From the NCBI GenBank assembly GCA_041744075.1, contig JBGTLQ010000140.1, forward strand, positions 1 to 64,000: a stretch of DNA of 64,000 nucleotides, given 5' to 3'. This stretch comes from JAJTZA01 sp041744075. GTDB lineage: Bacteria > Verrucomicrobiota > Verrucomicrobiia > Chthoniobacterales > Terrimicrobiaceae. The translations under genes were made by a program, and so were the position numbers. This document shows positions 17,284 to 26,334 of this stretch, one piece after another. Numbering within the stretch: the first letter of the stretch is position 1; every line of letters begins with the position of its first letter. Under the pieces are notes generated by a model, which searched no databases, was not told where the DNA came from, and was given only the letters and a program-made list of their open reading frames with translations.

Positions 17284-18699
17284 ATGATCAATGCTGTGAT
17301 GATATCTCGTGTTTCCTCCCTCGTTTTTTTGCCCCGCCTTGTTGGTTTTTCGGCCGCTATTTTGCTGGCGGCCACATCGAGCCTCATGGCAGAAAAAAGC
17401 ATTTCGCAACACGGAATCACCTGGGCCTTTGACAAGGAGGTGACCTCAGGGACTTTTGCGAATGGGGACCACTGGGTGGTGGGTCCTGTGAATGTGATTG
17501 GAATCACGACCGACCTTCATGCCGACGGGTTTACGCCTGAGCCCGGGGAGGATGGTTCCATGCTCAATCCCGGGACGGATAACCGTCAGGGTTACAACAT
17601 GCGGTTAAATTCCTATGATGAAAATTTAAATGCCGGACTAGCCGGTGGGGATCCGATTTCCGCCAAAAACCCATTGGCGCTGCTCCCGGGATCGAGTTTG
17701 GTATCGTCGGTGAGCTGGTTGTATCGTTCTGAGGGAGATGCGGAACCGGGGGCTCCCCGATTCAACAAGGGCACCAACACACCAAGGCCTGTCGTCCGGT
17801 CTGCCGCTGTGCTCACCGTGCTTGCCGAGCCACCGCCGGAGGGAAGTTTTCGGCCCCCGTATAGTGGGACAGACAAGACCATCAAGTTTCACATCAAAGA
17901 TCTGGATCTGACCAAGCTTCAGAACCTTGCACCGGTTGGCAATGATCCCAACCCGGAGACGGTCGCCACAAAAATCCGCAGACCGTGGATTGACCACGTG
18001 CACGAATTTTTGGGGGCTTTTGTTCATCCCTCGGAAAATATGCCTTCTTACGGAAGAGACATGGCTGCTGTGATCAATGAAGCCGCGCTTGTCTTGAACC
18101 TCGATTATGCAGAGTTGCCGGGAGGGTATGACAAACAAGATTTGCTCATCCCTTTTGTGCAAATGGGCATCGACTTTGCCGGGATTGCGGATGCCGGCGG
18201 CGGGTGGCCAGCCAATGGGGGCCACCACATGGGGCGCAAGCTGCCAATTCTGTTTGCGGGCACGGTCCTCAACGACTCTCATATGACGAGTGTGGGTCAA
18301 TGGGACACTCGCTTTCAGGAAGATGAACAAACGTTTATTGTCACCCAAGCTGACGTTGACCTCTCAAATAGCGGGCAATGGAAACCAGATGACCGCGGTG
18401 GTAATCCAGAGCCTTACACACCTGAGGACATTGGGATTGCCGAGTGGGGGATTCGCCATGAAACACAACCAAGCAGCGACAATCGTGAGTGGGCTGCTCC
18501 CTATCGCTCAATCAACAATGCTTCCATTCCTGGTTTTGCCCTGACCGCGAGACTCCTTGGCAAAGAAGATGCTTGGAACCATGCCCCGCTCTTTGCCTAT
18601 GCGGATCGGGTGATGAAAAAGGGTGATTTCGGCGCTGGTGCCAATGACCCTTCGCCATTTGTGATTGCCCTGTGGAATCAGGTTGAAAATTCCAAATAA
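17284..18699 (+). CDS. Secreted protein of unknown function
   Basis: A 471-residue protein with a signal peptide: a basic start, then a hydrophobic run VGFSAAILLAATSSLMA with probable cleavage near residue 36. The mature part has no repeats or membrane segments. Notable stretches are KSISQHGITWAFDK, which reads like the opening of an extracellular beta-rich domain, and GGHHMGRKLPILFAG with a cluster of His, Gly and Arg that could be an active or binding site. I do not recognise the family. It lies just upstream of the Verru_Chthon cassette on the same strand after a 97-bp gap to the B gene's open frame, but nothing shows that it belongs to that system. Confidence 0.8.
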   Translation: MINAVMISRVSSLVFLPRLVGFSAAILLAATSSLMAEKSISQHGITWAFDKEVTSGTFANGDHWVVGPVNVIGITTDLHADGFTPEPGEDGSMLNPGTDNRQGYNMRLNSYDENLNAGLAGGDPISAKNPLALLPGSSLVSSVSWLYRSEGDAEPGAPRFNKGTNTPRPVVRSAAVLTVLAEPPPEGSFRPPYSGTDKTIKFHIKDLDLTKLQNLAPVGNDPNPETVATKIRRPWIDHVHEFLGAFVHPSENMPSYGRDMAAVINEAALVLNLDYAELPGGYDKQDLLIPFVQMGIDFAGIADAGGGWPANGGHHMGRKLPILFAGTVLNDSHMTSVGQWDTRFQEDEQTFIVTQADVDLSNSGQWKPDDRGGNPEPYTPEDIGIAEWGIRHETQPSSDNREWAAPYRSINNASIPGFALTARLLGKEDAWNHAPLFAYADRVMKKGDFGAGANDPSPFVIALWNQVENSK

Positions 18700-18796
18700 T
18701 GCGCGCCAGATGCCATTCTTTAACCAAGTCCTTTTGCATGGTGATTGCCTGTTGACTTCGCCCTACTTGGTGAATACATTGTAAATCATCACTGAT

Positions 18797-19417
18797 GTGA
18801 TTGCTAAAGAAGTGAAACTTGCCCCCCCCATTCATTCCTCACAAAATCATAGACCGTTGTCTTCAAAGGCAATGGTCTCAAAATGCTCCCTGGGTAGGGC
18901 TGGCAGTCCCTTGCCCGCCGACTTTTTCTTGCTTCAGCCACGGGCCGCGAGGGATCGCCGCCCCCACCTCAGTTTGGCCCTCGCCCGCACCCGTGCCTTC
19001 TCCCTCGTCGAGGTTGTCTTGGCCATTGGGCTTGCCACGTTTGCCCTGCTGGTGATTTTTTCCCTCATGCCTGCCGGCCTGAGATCCTTGCAGGAAGCAA
19101 ACCGTCAGATCGTGGAGACCGAGATTTTTAATTCGTTGGGAGCCGAGTTGGCCTCAACGAAGTTCGAGGAGATCAATTCCTACCTGGCTTCGCGTTTTCA
19201 ACAACCTTTGTATTATGACAATGAAGGTTTGGAGGTTTCGACTGCCGACGAGGCCTCGTTTTTTGTAATCGGTGAGGCCTACGATCCCGAGGGGGCGGGC
19301 GAGTTGCGACGCGTGACTGTTTCTATCGGATTCCAAAGAGCGCCTGTTGGGATAAGCTCATCAAGAGCCCCCCACACCACCCGCCGAACCTTCCTTCTCG
19401 CGGACCGAGGCTTATGA
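18797..19417 (+). CDS. Verru_Chthon cassette protein B (prepilin-like)
   Basis: The protein has a type IV prepilin-like segment, AFSLVEVVLAIGLATFALLVIF, followed by SLMPAGLRSLQEANRQ, characteristic of Verru_Chthon cassette protein B. Cleavage would precede the Phe (Ala in place of the usual Gly). The function of the cassette is unknown; the parts resemble a pseudopilus. The start is uncertain: GTG 18797, ATG 18872 or TTG 18974. The first two place translated REP-repeat sequence (residues about 31-45 of the long form) in the leader; the third gives a short, normal leader of about nine residues. The stop overlaps the vccC ATG by 4 bp. Confidence 0.85.
   Translation: MIAKEVKLAPPIHSSQNHRPLSSKAMVSKCSLGRAGSPLPADFFLLQPRAARDRRPHLSLALARTRAFSLVEVVLAIGLATFALLVIFSLMPAGLRSLQEANRQIVETEIFNSLGAELASTKFEEINSYLASRFQQPLYYDNEGLEVSTADEASFFVIGEAYDPEGAGELRRVTVSIGFQRAPVGISSSRAPHTTRRTFLLADRGL
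18890..18928 (+). repeat. REP-like repeat copy in the vccB leader region
   Basis: This stretch, GGGTAGGGCTGGCAGTCCC followed by TTGCCCGCCGAC, matches the REP-like elements at 16974-17013 and 31985-32024. It lies inside the longer open frames of vccB, ahead of the prepilin segment, so it is either translated as leader sequence or part of an untranslated leader. Confidence 0.75.
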
Positions 19418-20682
19418 AAACACTTTTTCCATCCCGCAAATCCGCGATGTCAGGAAGCAAGCCGCAGGCTGCCGGGCATCGCGCTTGGACATCACAATTC
19501 GCTGCCTTTGGCGCGGCAGCGCCGGTGGATCGGGCACTCCGCTGCACGATTTCATCCCCATGCAGCGGAGCCGCGTCGAATAAACGCGCCGGGTTCTCCC
19601 TGCTTGAGCTGTTGGTTTCCGTGACCGTGCTCCTCATCGTGATGGGGTTCCTTCTCCAAGTGACTGGTGGCATCGGCGAAATTTGGAAATCCAGCTCTGG
19701 AAAAATCTCCAGCTTCCAAAATGCCCGTTCCGCATTTGCTTCGATCACCAGAACGCTCTCCCGTGCCACCCTCAACACTTATAATGATTATGTGGATGCG
19801 GACGGTAATCCGCGTTACGCAGACGTAAGCAATTTTAAACCAGCCAATTTTGCCCGCGCTTCGGAGCTGCACTTCCTCACCGGACCGGCATCGATCGTGA
19901 TCCCTCAAGCCAACCCAGCGATGCACCCTGGTCATGCCGTTATTTTTCAAGCCCCGCTGGGCGTGACGGACGATACAAACCTCGCCGCCCTGAATCGAAC
20001 TGTGAACTCAGTGGGTTTCTTCATCGAATATGCTGCCAATGATGACAGCCTTCTGCCGGCTTGGTTGGAAGCCATTTTTCCAAGCGAATACCGTTTTAGG
20101 TTGGTACAGGTTGTTGAGCCAACAGAGGACCTGGGGGTTTATGATTCAACCAAAGAGTCCAGTTACACCGACACTTGGCTCGATGCTTTCTCAAGAACCC
20201 CAAACAATGCCAACCCAAGAGCCCGCGTCTTGGCTGAAGATGTGTGTTTGCTTGTGTTCCGCCCACGGTTGTCCCCAGAAGATGAAATCTCAGCCGCGTT
20301 GGTCATCGGGGAGCCAGAGCCTGGTGACAAGATCGGATCGATCCTTTCTCCCAACTACCATTACGATTCCCGTGCGTGGCAGTCGGGATACCCAACCAGC
20401 CGTGTTTCTCCGCAAAAACGTGCTGACATCATGCGCAATCAAATCCCGCCCATTGTGGATGTGGCCATGGTCAGTGTGGATCGCCGATCCCTGGCCCGGT
20501 TGGATCCCCAAAGCGCAACCCCTCCTTCAGAATTCGCCGTCCCGGCCGGGCTCTTCACCGATTCCAGTCAGTTTGAACAAGATCTTGCCACTTACAGCCA
20601 GCAACTCACAGATGCCAGCATCCGTCACCGCGTCTTCCGCACCTCCGTCGAACTCCAAGGGGCCAAATGGTCCGCCAACTAA
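19414..20682 (+). CDS. Verru_Chthon cassette protein C (prepilin-like)
   Basis: A 422-residue protein with a type III/IV prepilin signal, RAGFSLLELLVSVTVLLIVMGF, cleaved in such proteins between Gly and Phe. The body matches Verru_Chthon cassette protein C in order and features (FQNARSAFASITRTLSRATLNTY, LHFLTGP). The ATG at 19414 overlaps the vccB stop in ATGA, which argues for that start, but it leaves a leader of about 58 residues, far longer than usual. A repeat fragment at 19523-19582 lies in this leader. A GTG at 19525 would shorten it to about 22 residues. The protein is followed after 3 bp by cassette gene A. Confidence 0.87.
   Translation: MKTLFPSRKSAMSGSKPQAAGHRAWTSQFAAFGAAAPVDRALRCTISSPCSGAASNKRAGFSLLELLVSVTVLLIVMGFLLQVTGGIGEIWKSSSGKISSFQNARSAFASITRTLSRATLNTYNDYVDADGNPRYADVSNFKPANFARASELHFLTGPASIVIPQANPAMHPGHAVIFQAPLGVTDDTNLAALNRTVNSVGFFIEYAANDDSLLPAWLEAIFPSEYRFRLVQVVEPTEDLGVYDSTKESSYTDTWLDAFSRTPNNANPRARVLAEDVCLLVFRPRLSPEDEISAALVIGEPEPGDKIGSILSPNYHYDSRAWQSGYPTSRVSPQKRADIMRNQIPPIVDVAMVSVDRRSLARLDPQSATPPSEFAVPAGLFTDSSQFEQDLATYSQQLTDASIRHRVFRTSVELQGAKWSAN
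19523..19582 (+). repeat. MITE-derived fragment with hairpin inside vccC leader
   Basis: GGTGGATCGGGCACTCCGCT is close to the left interior of the element at 17096-17231, and AGCGGAGCCGCG matches the inverse of another part of it. CTCCGCTGCA at 19537-19546 and TGCAGCGGAG at 19561-19570 form a perfect 10-bp hairpin. The fragment lies between the ATG at 19414 and the prepilin cleavage motif. Confidence 0.6.
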
Positions 20683-20685
20683 GAC

Positions 20686-23600
20686 ATGAAAACTCCCCGC
20701 AACCGCCGCGCTTTCGCGCTTCTTCTTGTCCTCATCGCCATTGTGCTCTCCACGTCCATGGCTGTCTTCTTCCTCACCAGCGCCGGACGCGAACGACGCG
20801 GTGTGAGCCTCTACGCCACGAGCAGTGAGGTTCGCCATTTGGCCAGCAGCGCCGTCAGCCGTGTCATGGGACAAATCAACGCCGCGACCAAGGAAGGCAC
20901 AGCCACCGCCCCGGTCTCTTGGGCCTCGCAGCCCGGAATGGTCCGCACGTTCGCCGGCGGTGGAGATGCGCAAAATATTTACAAACTTTATTCTTGGGAT
21001 TCGGCTCTCTCGGTTCCTGGCTCAGGCTTCGACCCTACCGCCACAGCCGAGGTGCCGCCTGCTGGCTGGAATGCACGCAAAGCAGAGTTCGTAGACCTGA
21101 ATCAACCCATCAATGGCGTCTATCCCATTGTTGATCCTGGTGCCATTGGGCTTGTGGAAGGGTTCTCAATTAACACAAGTAATCCCGCCGTCGCAGGCTC
21201 CGGGTCTGCTGCGCCTATGCCAGTACGTTGGCTTTATGTGCTGGAGGACGGACAAATGGTTGCTGCATCAGGCGGATCCGGCAGCACGGCCAGCGTCACA
21301 GGTGCTTCAGCCAGCAACCCGATTATCGGACGAGTCGCCTTCTGGACCGATGATGAAACTTCCAAAGTCAATATTAACACCGCCAGCGAAGGCGCGTATT
21401 GGGATTGGCCTAAGGCCGCAACCTCGGACGAAATGCAATTTGCAGGGAACCCTCCGGTGGGAGGAGAATTTAACCGCACGCCCGGCCACCCGGCTATGAC
21501 CTCACTTTCTGCGGTTTTCCCAGAACTTAACCCAGGCAACCGATGGAGCAATCCACAATACTGGGATCAATCTAAAAAAATTCTCCAGATCACTCCGCGT
21601 ATCGCATACGATGAGAGCAGCTCAAGAGGGGGAACTTTCCCTATCGTTAGTAAAACATATGATTTTGGACCAAAAACAGGAGCAAGCTTTACTCTCATAC
21701 CAGGAAGCACACTCCCATTAAAAACAGACCGGCTCTTTGTTTCTCCAGATGAATTACTCTTCACTCCTGACCGGTCCTTGGCGCAGGACCTCACAGTGGA
21801 CATGATAAAGAAGCGCAATTTCTTTCTTACTTCAACCAGTAGGGCTCCTGAAACCACACTTTTTGAAACCCCTAGAATAAGTCTTTGGCCAGTAACATGG
21901 CCATATGCTTCATCCCATGCCAGCCTCCCAAATCGACAAATCGCTGCAGTCAGTTCACCAAACCCGGACACTACACTTTTAGAGAATAATACTTGGATGC
22001 GTGCTGAGGAACGTTTGCTTGCATTCACATCCACACTTAACCGCCAGCGCTCAGGTGGAGGGGACAAGTATTATTTCCAAAGGCAAAATCCCGAGAGCCC
22101 GACTCATGACTACAACCAAATACTAAGGAATAGGCAGTTGCTTACATATCTTCAAGATCAAACTGAGAAGTCAGTGCCCGGATACGGCGAAACCTTTGTT
22201 ACGAAATATCCAGCGGTCACTCGCGATTTTATACTCGCCAACACGTTTAACGGCATTCGCTCCCTTGTCAATCAATACACCCTGGACGCTGACCCAAGCC
22301 CCACAACTGCTGGAAAGATGCTCTATTCTTACACGCCCATAGCATTTGCAAGATTTCGTGATAAAAACAACAACCTGGAGGCTTCGCGCAACGAGAGTGG
22401 AGCGTTTTCTCCAATTCCTCTGAAAATAAATCTCGGATCCGGTGAGATCACTACACTTAGCGAGTTTCCGTTATTACGAGAAGTAGCTCTAAGTTTTTAT
22501 GCGACAGATCGTCGTGCTCCTTCTCCACTACCGGTCCCGCCTTTGGCGACGGCTCAAGAAAAAAATCGCTTTCTTTCTAATCCCTATAACTGGCAAAACC
22601 TGATTAATCTTAACCCTAGCGATGTCTATCCAGATGGGGCGCAGACCACACAAATGCGTGCCTTGCTGCTCCTGGATTTTTCCTCAGTTCGCGGCTCCAG
22701 CCGTAACAATAGACCCGTATTTTGGGTTAAAATTGGCGGTTCACCGCTGAGAGTAAATGGCACAGATCTCAAGCTCAACAATGCTGTTGCTAAAATGGAT
22801 TTTCGACAAGGCAATCTGCCTGCGCACATGCTCTCAATGTACACAAGAAATGCAAAAGGCGATATTGCTAAGGCGACAGAAAACCCTAAAGATTTTGTCA
22901 ATGGAAATATCAGTGACGCGAATTATGGTTTAATTAGTGTTCCCATTGGTCCCATAGCCCCAACGGATACTGATTTTACGTTTTCAGGAGGAGAAATCAC
23001 TGTTCAAGTTTATGGCATTCAGAACGGTAACCCTAACACAGATCCTACTGGCGATGCTAGTTTGCTCATTGCAACTTACAGGGTGGACTTCTCATCTTGG
23101 AATGGTCCTCACTCAATGCCTCTTGCCCCCTACTGGAATTTTAATGAACTTAAAGTTAAAGCAGTAGGTGCAACTATTAATCCTGAGCCAGTTTTTCCAA
23201 ACCCTAACTTTAAAGACGGTTACAAGCCCACTCTTCCGGACCTGCCTGAAACAAGGGATACAAAGTGGGCAGCCATAGAAATCGCCGCCTTATATCGGAG
23301 TGGAACAAATAAGGAAGATCCTGCAAAACCTTACGCGTCAGTTGGTACGGAAAGTTCGGTTTGGCACTTCAGTGCTCTGTATGGAAATACTGATCCCACT
23401 GACGGAACGCTCAACGCCCACTTGTTGCCGGTGCTTTTAGGATCGTCATTTCAAGGCAGCTACCCTGTTACTTACATTTATCAGGACTCCAACGGAAAAC
23501 TCATGACGGATATTAAGAGGCGACTCACTCTGGGCACTCCGCTTTCTGCCGCTTCTATCGCTCTCGGCACTGGAAGAAATCTGGTTTCTAATCGCGACGA

Positions 23601-25056
23601 TGTATTCGGTAATGGCTTTCCACTCATCACGCCTTTTGATACCGTTATTTCGGTTAGGGCAGATTCATCTGCAGCAGGATCTGGGGACCCTCGGTTAGCC
23701 ATCTTCAACTCTTTCATCAGAGTCGACGATCCCAAAGCCATTGGTTCAACCGCTCCGTTATTGCAGGTTATCAGAAACTCGGAGTATCCCTCGCAAAGAC
23801 CAAAACAGCTTCACACACTTGGAGACACTAGAAACAGTGGCTACGTCACACGCGGTGCTTTCTCGCTTTTGGGGTCCAATCTAGCATCTAATGGCATGGC
23901 GCTATGGGGAGGAGTAAGCAAGATTGGGACCTTAGGTAACCCAGGGGGTACTGACAACAACATCGATGAAATTACCGTTGCTTCTTCAAAGCCCAGAGAC
24001 TCATTTGTCAATGGAAGCGTTGGTGACTGGACATCTGGTCCCGGAATTGCCAATGATGGGGGGATTTTGGTCCGCCCAGATCAAGACTTCCAAACAATTT
24101 CCCCTGATGGACCTGCAGTGGACTTTAGCCACCAAGTTCCATACTTTCAATTGCAATCCCAATTAGGCGGCGTCATGGCGGGATTAAATGCCGCATCAAC
24201 CAGAGGCATGTTTTCCAGCAGTCGTCAAATCCCATCGCCGATCACATTGTTGGGGGGGCAGCCCTCCAGTGTAACGGTGGGGTGGCAAACTTTGGCATTT
24301 TCACCAAATCCGGCGGTCGGGACAAACCATCCAGGACTGATTGGGTTGCCAGACCATGTCCTGCTTGACTTGTTTTGGATGCCTGTTGCTGAACCGTACC
24401 CAATAAGCGAAGACTTTTCAACGGCTGGAAAAATCAACCTAAATTATCGCATCATGCCCTTCGATTATATCAAACGGCGCACAGGTCTTGAAGCTGTGAT
24501 GAAGTCAACTTGGACAACATCCCTAAACAACACTCTAGCTGAAATTTACAAATCCCACTTCAAAACACAAAGTGCGAGTAACACCAAAACAAGATATACC
24601 ATCAACACGACAGAAACGCTTGATCGATTCGACACGGATGTCTTCGATACTGGCGATATCTTCCGCTCGGCCTCTCAGATCTGCGAGATGTGGCTTGTTC
24701 CTGAAGGTCGGACAGCTGCAAATGTCGAGGCATTCTGGAATGATAAACTCCTAACGTCAGACACCGCCCGCGAGGCTCCTTACGATCACTTGTATTCCCG
24801 CGTCACAACAAAATCCAACACGTTCACTGTTCATTGGCGTGCGCAAATACTTAAAAAAGTGCCTGGGACAACGGCCACGGTGTGGGATGAATCCAAGGAC
24901 CGTGTGATGTCTGAACTGCGCGGGTCGACGCTGATTGAGCGGTTCATCGACCCGAACGCGACTGATATCCCTGACTACGCGACCGTTGCCGATGCCGAAC
25001 CTCTCTCAAACTTCTACAAGTGGCGGGTTGTTTCGGAGAATTATTTCCAGCCGTAG
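20686..25056 (+). CDS. Verru_Chthon cassette protein A
   Basis: A 1456-residue protein, the large member of the Verru_Chthon cassette. It has one N-terminal membrane segment (FALLLVLIAIVLSTSMAVFFL) preceded by a basic start, like PilX/GspK-type minor pilins, and the family stretch SKVNINTASEGAYWDWPKA near residue 225. The rest is a long extracytoplasmic region rich in Asn, Thr, Ser and Pro, with no obvious catalytic motif. By analogy with GspK it could cap or organise a pseudopilus made from the B and C proteins, but this is inference. The central part (about 21.6-24.6 kb) is visibly more AT-rich than the start of the gene. Downstream is a hairpin-repeat array. Confidence 0.88.
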   Translation: MKTPRNRRAFALLLVLIAIVLSTSMAVFFLTSAGRERRGVSLYATSSEVRHLASSAVSRVMGQINAATKEGTATAPVSWASQPGMVRTFAGGGDAQNIYKLYSWDSALSVPGSGFDPTATAEVPPAGWNARKAEFVDLNQPINGVYPIVDPGAIGLVEGFSINTSNPAVAGSGSAAPMPVRWLYVLEDGQMVAASGGSGSTASVTGASASNPIIGRVAFWTDDETSKVNINTASEGAYWDWPKAATSDEMQFAGNPPVGGEFNRTPGHPAMTSLSAVFPELNPGNRWSNPQYWDQSKKILQITPRIAYDESSSRGGTFPIVSKTYDFGPKTGASFTLIPGSTLPLKTDRLFVSPDELLFTPDRSLAQDLTVDMIKKRNFFLTSTSRAPETTLFETPRISLWPVTWPYASSHASLPNRQIAAVSSPNPDTTLLENNTWMRAEERLLAFTSTLNRQRSGGGDKYYFQRQNPESPTHDYNQILRNRQLLTYLQDQTEKSVPGYGETFVTKYPAVTRDFILANTFNGIRSLVNQYTLDADPSPTTAGKMLYSYTPIAFARFRDKNNNLEASRNESGAFSPIPLKINLGSGEITTLSEFPLLREVALSFYATDRRAPSPLPVPPLATAQEKNRFLSNPYNWQNLINLNPSDVYPDGAQTTQMRALLLLDFSSVRGSSRNNRPVFWVKIGGSPLRVNGTDLKLNNAVAKMDFRQGNLPAHMLSMYTRNAKGDIAKATENPKDFVNGNISDANYGLISVPIGPIAPTDTDFTFSGGEITVQVYGIQNGNPNTDPTGDASLLIATYRVDFSSWNGPHSMPLAPYWNFNELKVKAVGATINPEPVFPNPNFKDGYKPTLPDLPETRDTKWAAIEIAALYRSGTNKEDPAKPYASVGTESSVWHFSALYGNTDPTDGTLNAHLLPVLLGSSFQGSYPVTYIYQDSNGKLMTDIKRRLTLGTPLSAASIALGTGRNLVSNRDDVFGNGFPLITPFDTVISVRADSSAAGSGDPRLAIFNSFIRVDDPKAIGSTAPLLQVIRNSEYPSQRPKQLHTLGDTRNSGYVTRGAFSLLGSNLASNGMALWGGVSKIGTLGNPGGTDNNIDEITVASSKPRDSFVNGSVGDWTSGPGIANDGGILVRPDQDFQTISPDGPAVDFSHQVPYFQLQSQLGGVMAGLNAASTRGMFSSSRQIPSPITLLGGQPSSVTVGWQTLAFSPNPAVGTNHPGLIGLPDHVLLDLFWMPVAEPYPISEDFSTAGKINLNYRIMPFDYIKRRTGLEAVMKSTWTTSLNNTLAEIYKSHFKTQSASNTKTRYTINTTETLDRFDTDVFDTGDIFRSASQICEMWLVPEGRTAANVEAFWNDKLLTSDTAREAPYDHLYSRVTTKSNTFTVHWRAQILKKVPGTTATVWDESKDRVMSELRGSTLIERFIDPNATDIPDYATVADAEPLSNFYKWRVVSENYFQP

Positions 25057-25084
25057 AAATCATACACAAAGGGAATAAAGACAA

Positions 25085-25475
25085 AGCAGAATAAAAAACT
25101 GCCTGCTTCCTTCCCCCTCCTTCCCCCTTCATGCTCTTCATGGTAAACTCTCTCCGGTGGATTTCAGACAGGAAATTCTACCATGAAGGACATGAAGGGC
25201 ATGAAGATAAGACGGAAGGAAAACTGCCCGCTCCTTCCCCCTTCATGGTCTTCATGCTCTTCATGGTAAACTCTCTCCGGTGGCTTTCAGGCAGGAATTT
25301 CCACCATGAAGGACATGAAGGGCATGAAGATAAGACAGAAGAAAAGCTGCCCGCTCCTTCCCCCTTCATGGTCTTCATGCTCTTCATGGTAAATTTTCTT
25401 CGGTTGGATTTCAGGCAGGAGTTTCTACCATGAAGGACATGAAGGACATGAAGATAAAGCAGAAGGAAAACTGCC
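25085..25475. repeat. Tandem array of ATGAAGGACATGAAG hairpins, 123-bp period
   Basis: The marker ATGGTAAACTCTCTCCGGTGG-type segment recurs at 25140, 25263 and 25386, a strict 123-bp period with about three units. Each unit pairs CCATGAAGGACATGAAGGGC with a downstream complementary stretch CTTCATGCTCTTCATGG across a short spacer, giving strong hairpins. The period is a multiple of three, so long open frames full of His-Glu-Gly appear on both strands, but these are side effects of the repeat. The same repeat frames the GxxExxY gene at 42.3-42.9 kb. The array fills the 467-bp gap between vccA and the PIN-domain gene; no gene is seen in it. Confidence 0.88.
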
Positions 25476-25523
25476 ACTTCGTTCCCCCTCGGGTTGTTTG
25501 GGTTTAATTGGTTGAGGGGTCTT

Positions 25524-25919
25524 TCACTCAAGCGGCCACCAGCGGACTTTTAACCCTGGGATCCCAGCGAAGTGGGCGTCTGATGTCAGCACGACCGCAC
25601 CAATCCTTAGCGCGCATGCGGCAATGAGGAGATCGGTGGCAGGGATTATCTGACCGCAGCGATCCATTTTCCATGCGAGCATGGCCGTCTCATCCCACAG
25701 GAGGTTGTCCGAGGGGACATTTTGCAGAACATCGAAAAATCCGGCCAGCCGATCGCGAACTACGGGCATTTTGACTCCGCGTAGAACCTCAACCCGAATC
25801 ATCCCACAAGTCGCCAAGTCCGTGGTGGAAATGTTGCGGGTTAGCTCCTCCGAGGGATCCAGCCCGCTGCGTAGTAAATCAATATAGACGTTGGAATCAA
25901 CGAGAGTCGGAAGGTCCAT
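25524..25919 (-). CDS. PIN-domain toxin (VapC-like)
   Basis: From the ATG at 25919 the protein has 131 residues, normal for VapC toxins. The acidic PIN residues are present: D8 (LVDSNVYID), E44 (IRVEVLRG), D96 (PATDLLIAA) and D114 (LTSDAHF). VapC proteins are Mg-dependent RNases that cut tRNA or rRNA when their antitoxin is lost. The gene overlaps the upstream antitoxin gene by 23 bp, typical for a type II pair. A longer in-frame start at 26015 would run far into the antitoxin gene and is unlikely. Confidence 0.88.
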   Translation of the reverse strand: MDLPTLVDSNVYIDLLRSGLDPSEELTRNISTTDLATCGMIRVEVLRGVKMPVVRDRLAGFFDVLQNVPSDNLLWDETAMLAWKMDRCGQIIPATDLLIAACALRIGAVVLTSDAHFAGIPGLKVRWWPLE

Positions 25920-26151
25920 ACCGATGAGGTCCTTCGGCTGCTCGAAGGGTCTCGAGGTTGTAATTCGGATCCACCGAGTTTCGAAGTTCTTCCGCAGAAA
26001 AACCCAACCCCTCAACTGAGAATCGCTTCAATTTTGCCCTGCGGTCTGCTTCTCTGAGCGCCATTTCTACGGCCTCCGTCTTCGATTCACACCCATACTT
26101 GCTGATCACACTGGCAAGCAAAGCCTCATCAATGTGCAACGTCATTTTCAT
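25897..26151 (-). CDS. VapB-like antitoxin
   Basis: An 84-residue protein from ATG 26151 (MKMTLHIDEALLASVISKYG), with the short strand and two helices of the VapB-type antitoxin family and a basic segment (RRAKLKRF). The C-terminal half should wrap the toxin. It precedes and overlaps the PIN-domain gene. Such antitoxins bind the toxin and repress their own promoter. The ATG two codons later is an equally possible start. Confidence 0.8.
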   Translation of the reverse strand: MKMTLHIDEALLASVISKYGCESKTEAVEMALREADRRAKLKRFSVEGLGFSAEELRNSVDPNYNLETLRAAEGPHRYGPSDSR

Positions 26152-26287
26152 GCCATACACGATATGGCACAGAGCCGTGCATGACAAATGAAATCATGAC
26201 ATTACCCAATCAAGGTTCCGGGGGTTCGCAAGCTCACCCCCGACTAATCTCCATCATCCCTTCGGGATACAAATGCAATGGCCTTCC

Positions 26288-26318
26288 TGCCAATCCTGCA
26301 AATCTTGTCAATCCTGTC
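26288..26318. repeat. Short AATCCTG-type repeat
   Basis: CCAATCCTGCAAATC directly followed by TTGTCAATCCTGTC is a small internal direct repeat in the 183-bp gap between the antitoxin and clpB genes. It has the look of a dispersed intergenic repeat, but no second copy was found in this window. Confidence 0.4.
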
Positions 26319-26334
26319 TAAAAAATGCCTTGCC

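Noticed and set aside
25085..25475. CRISPR array
   Set aside because: The 123-bp period, near-identical spacers and internal palindromes do not fit CRISPR, and there are no cas genes.
25131..25531. Two frames rich in His-Glu-Gly over the repeat array, one per strand
   Set aside because: They exist because the 123-bp period is a multiple of three; both encode only the repeat.
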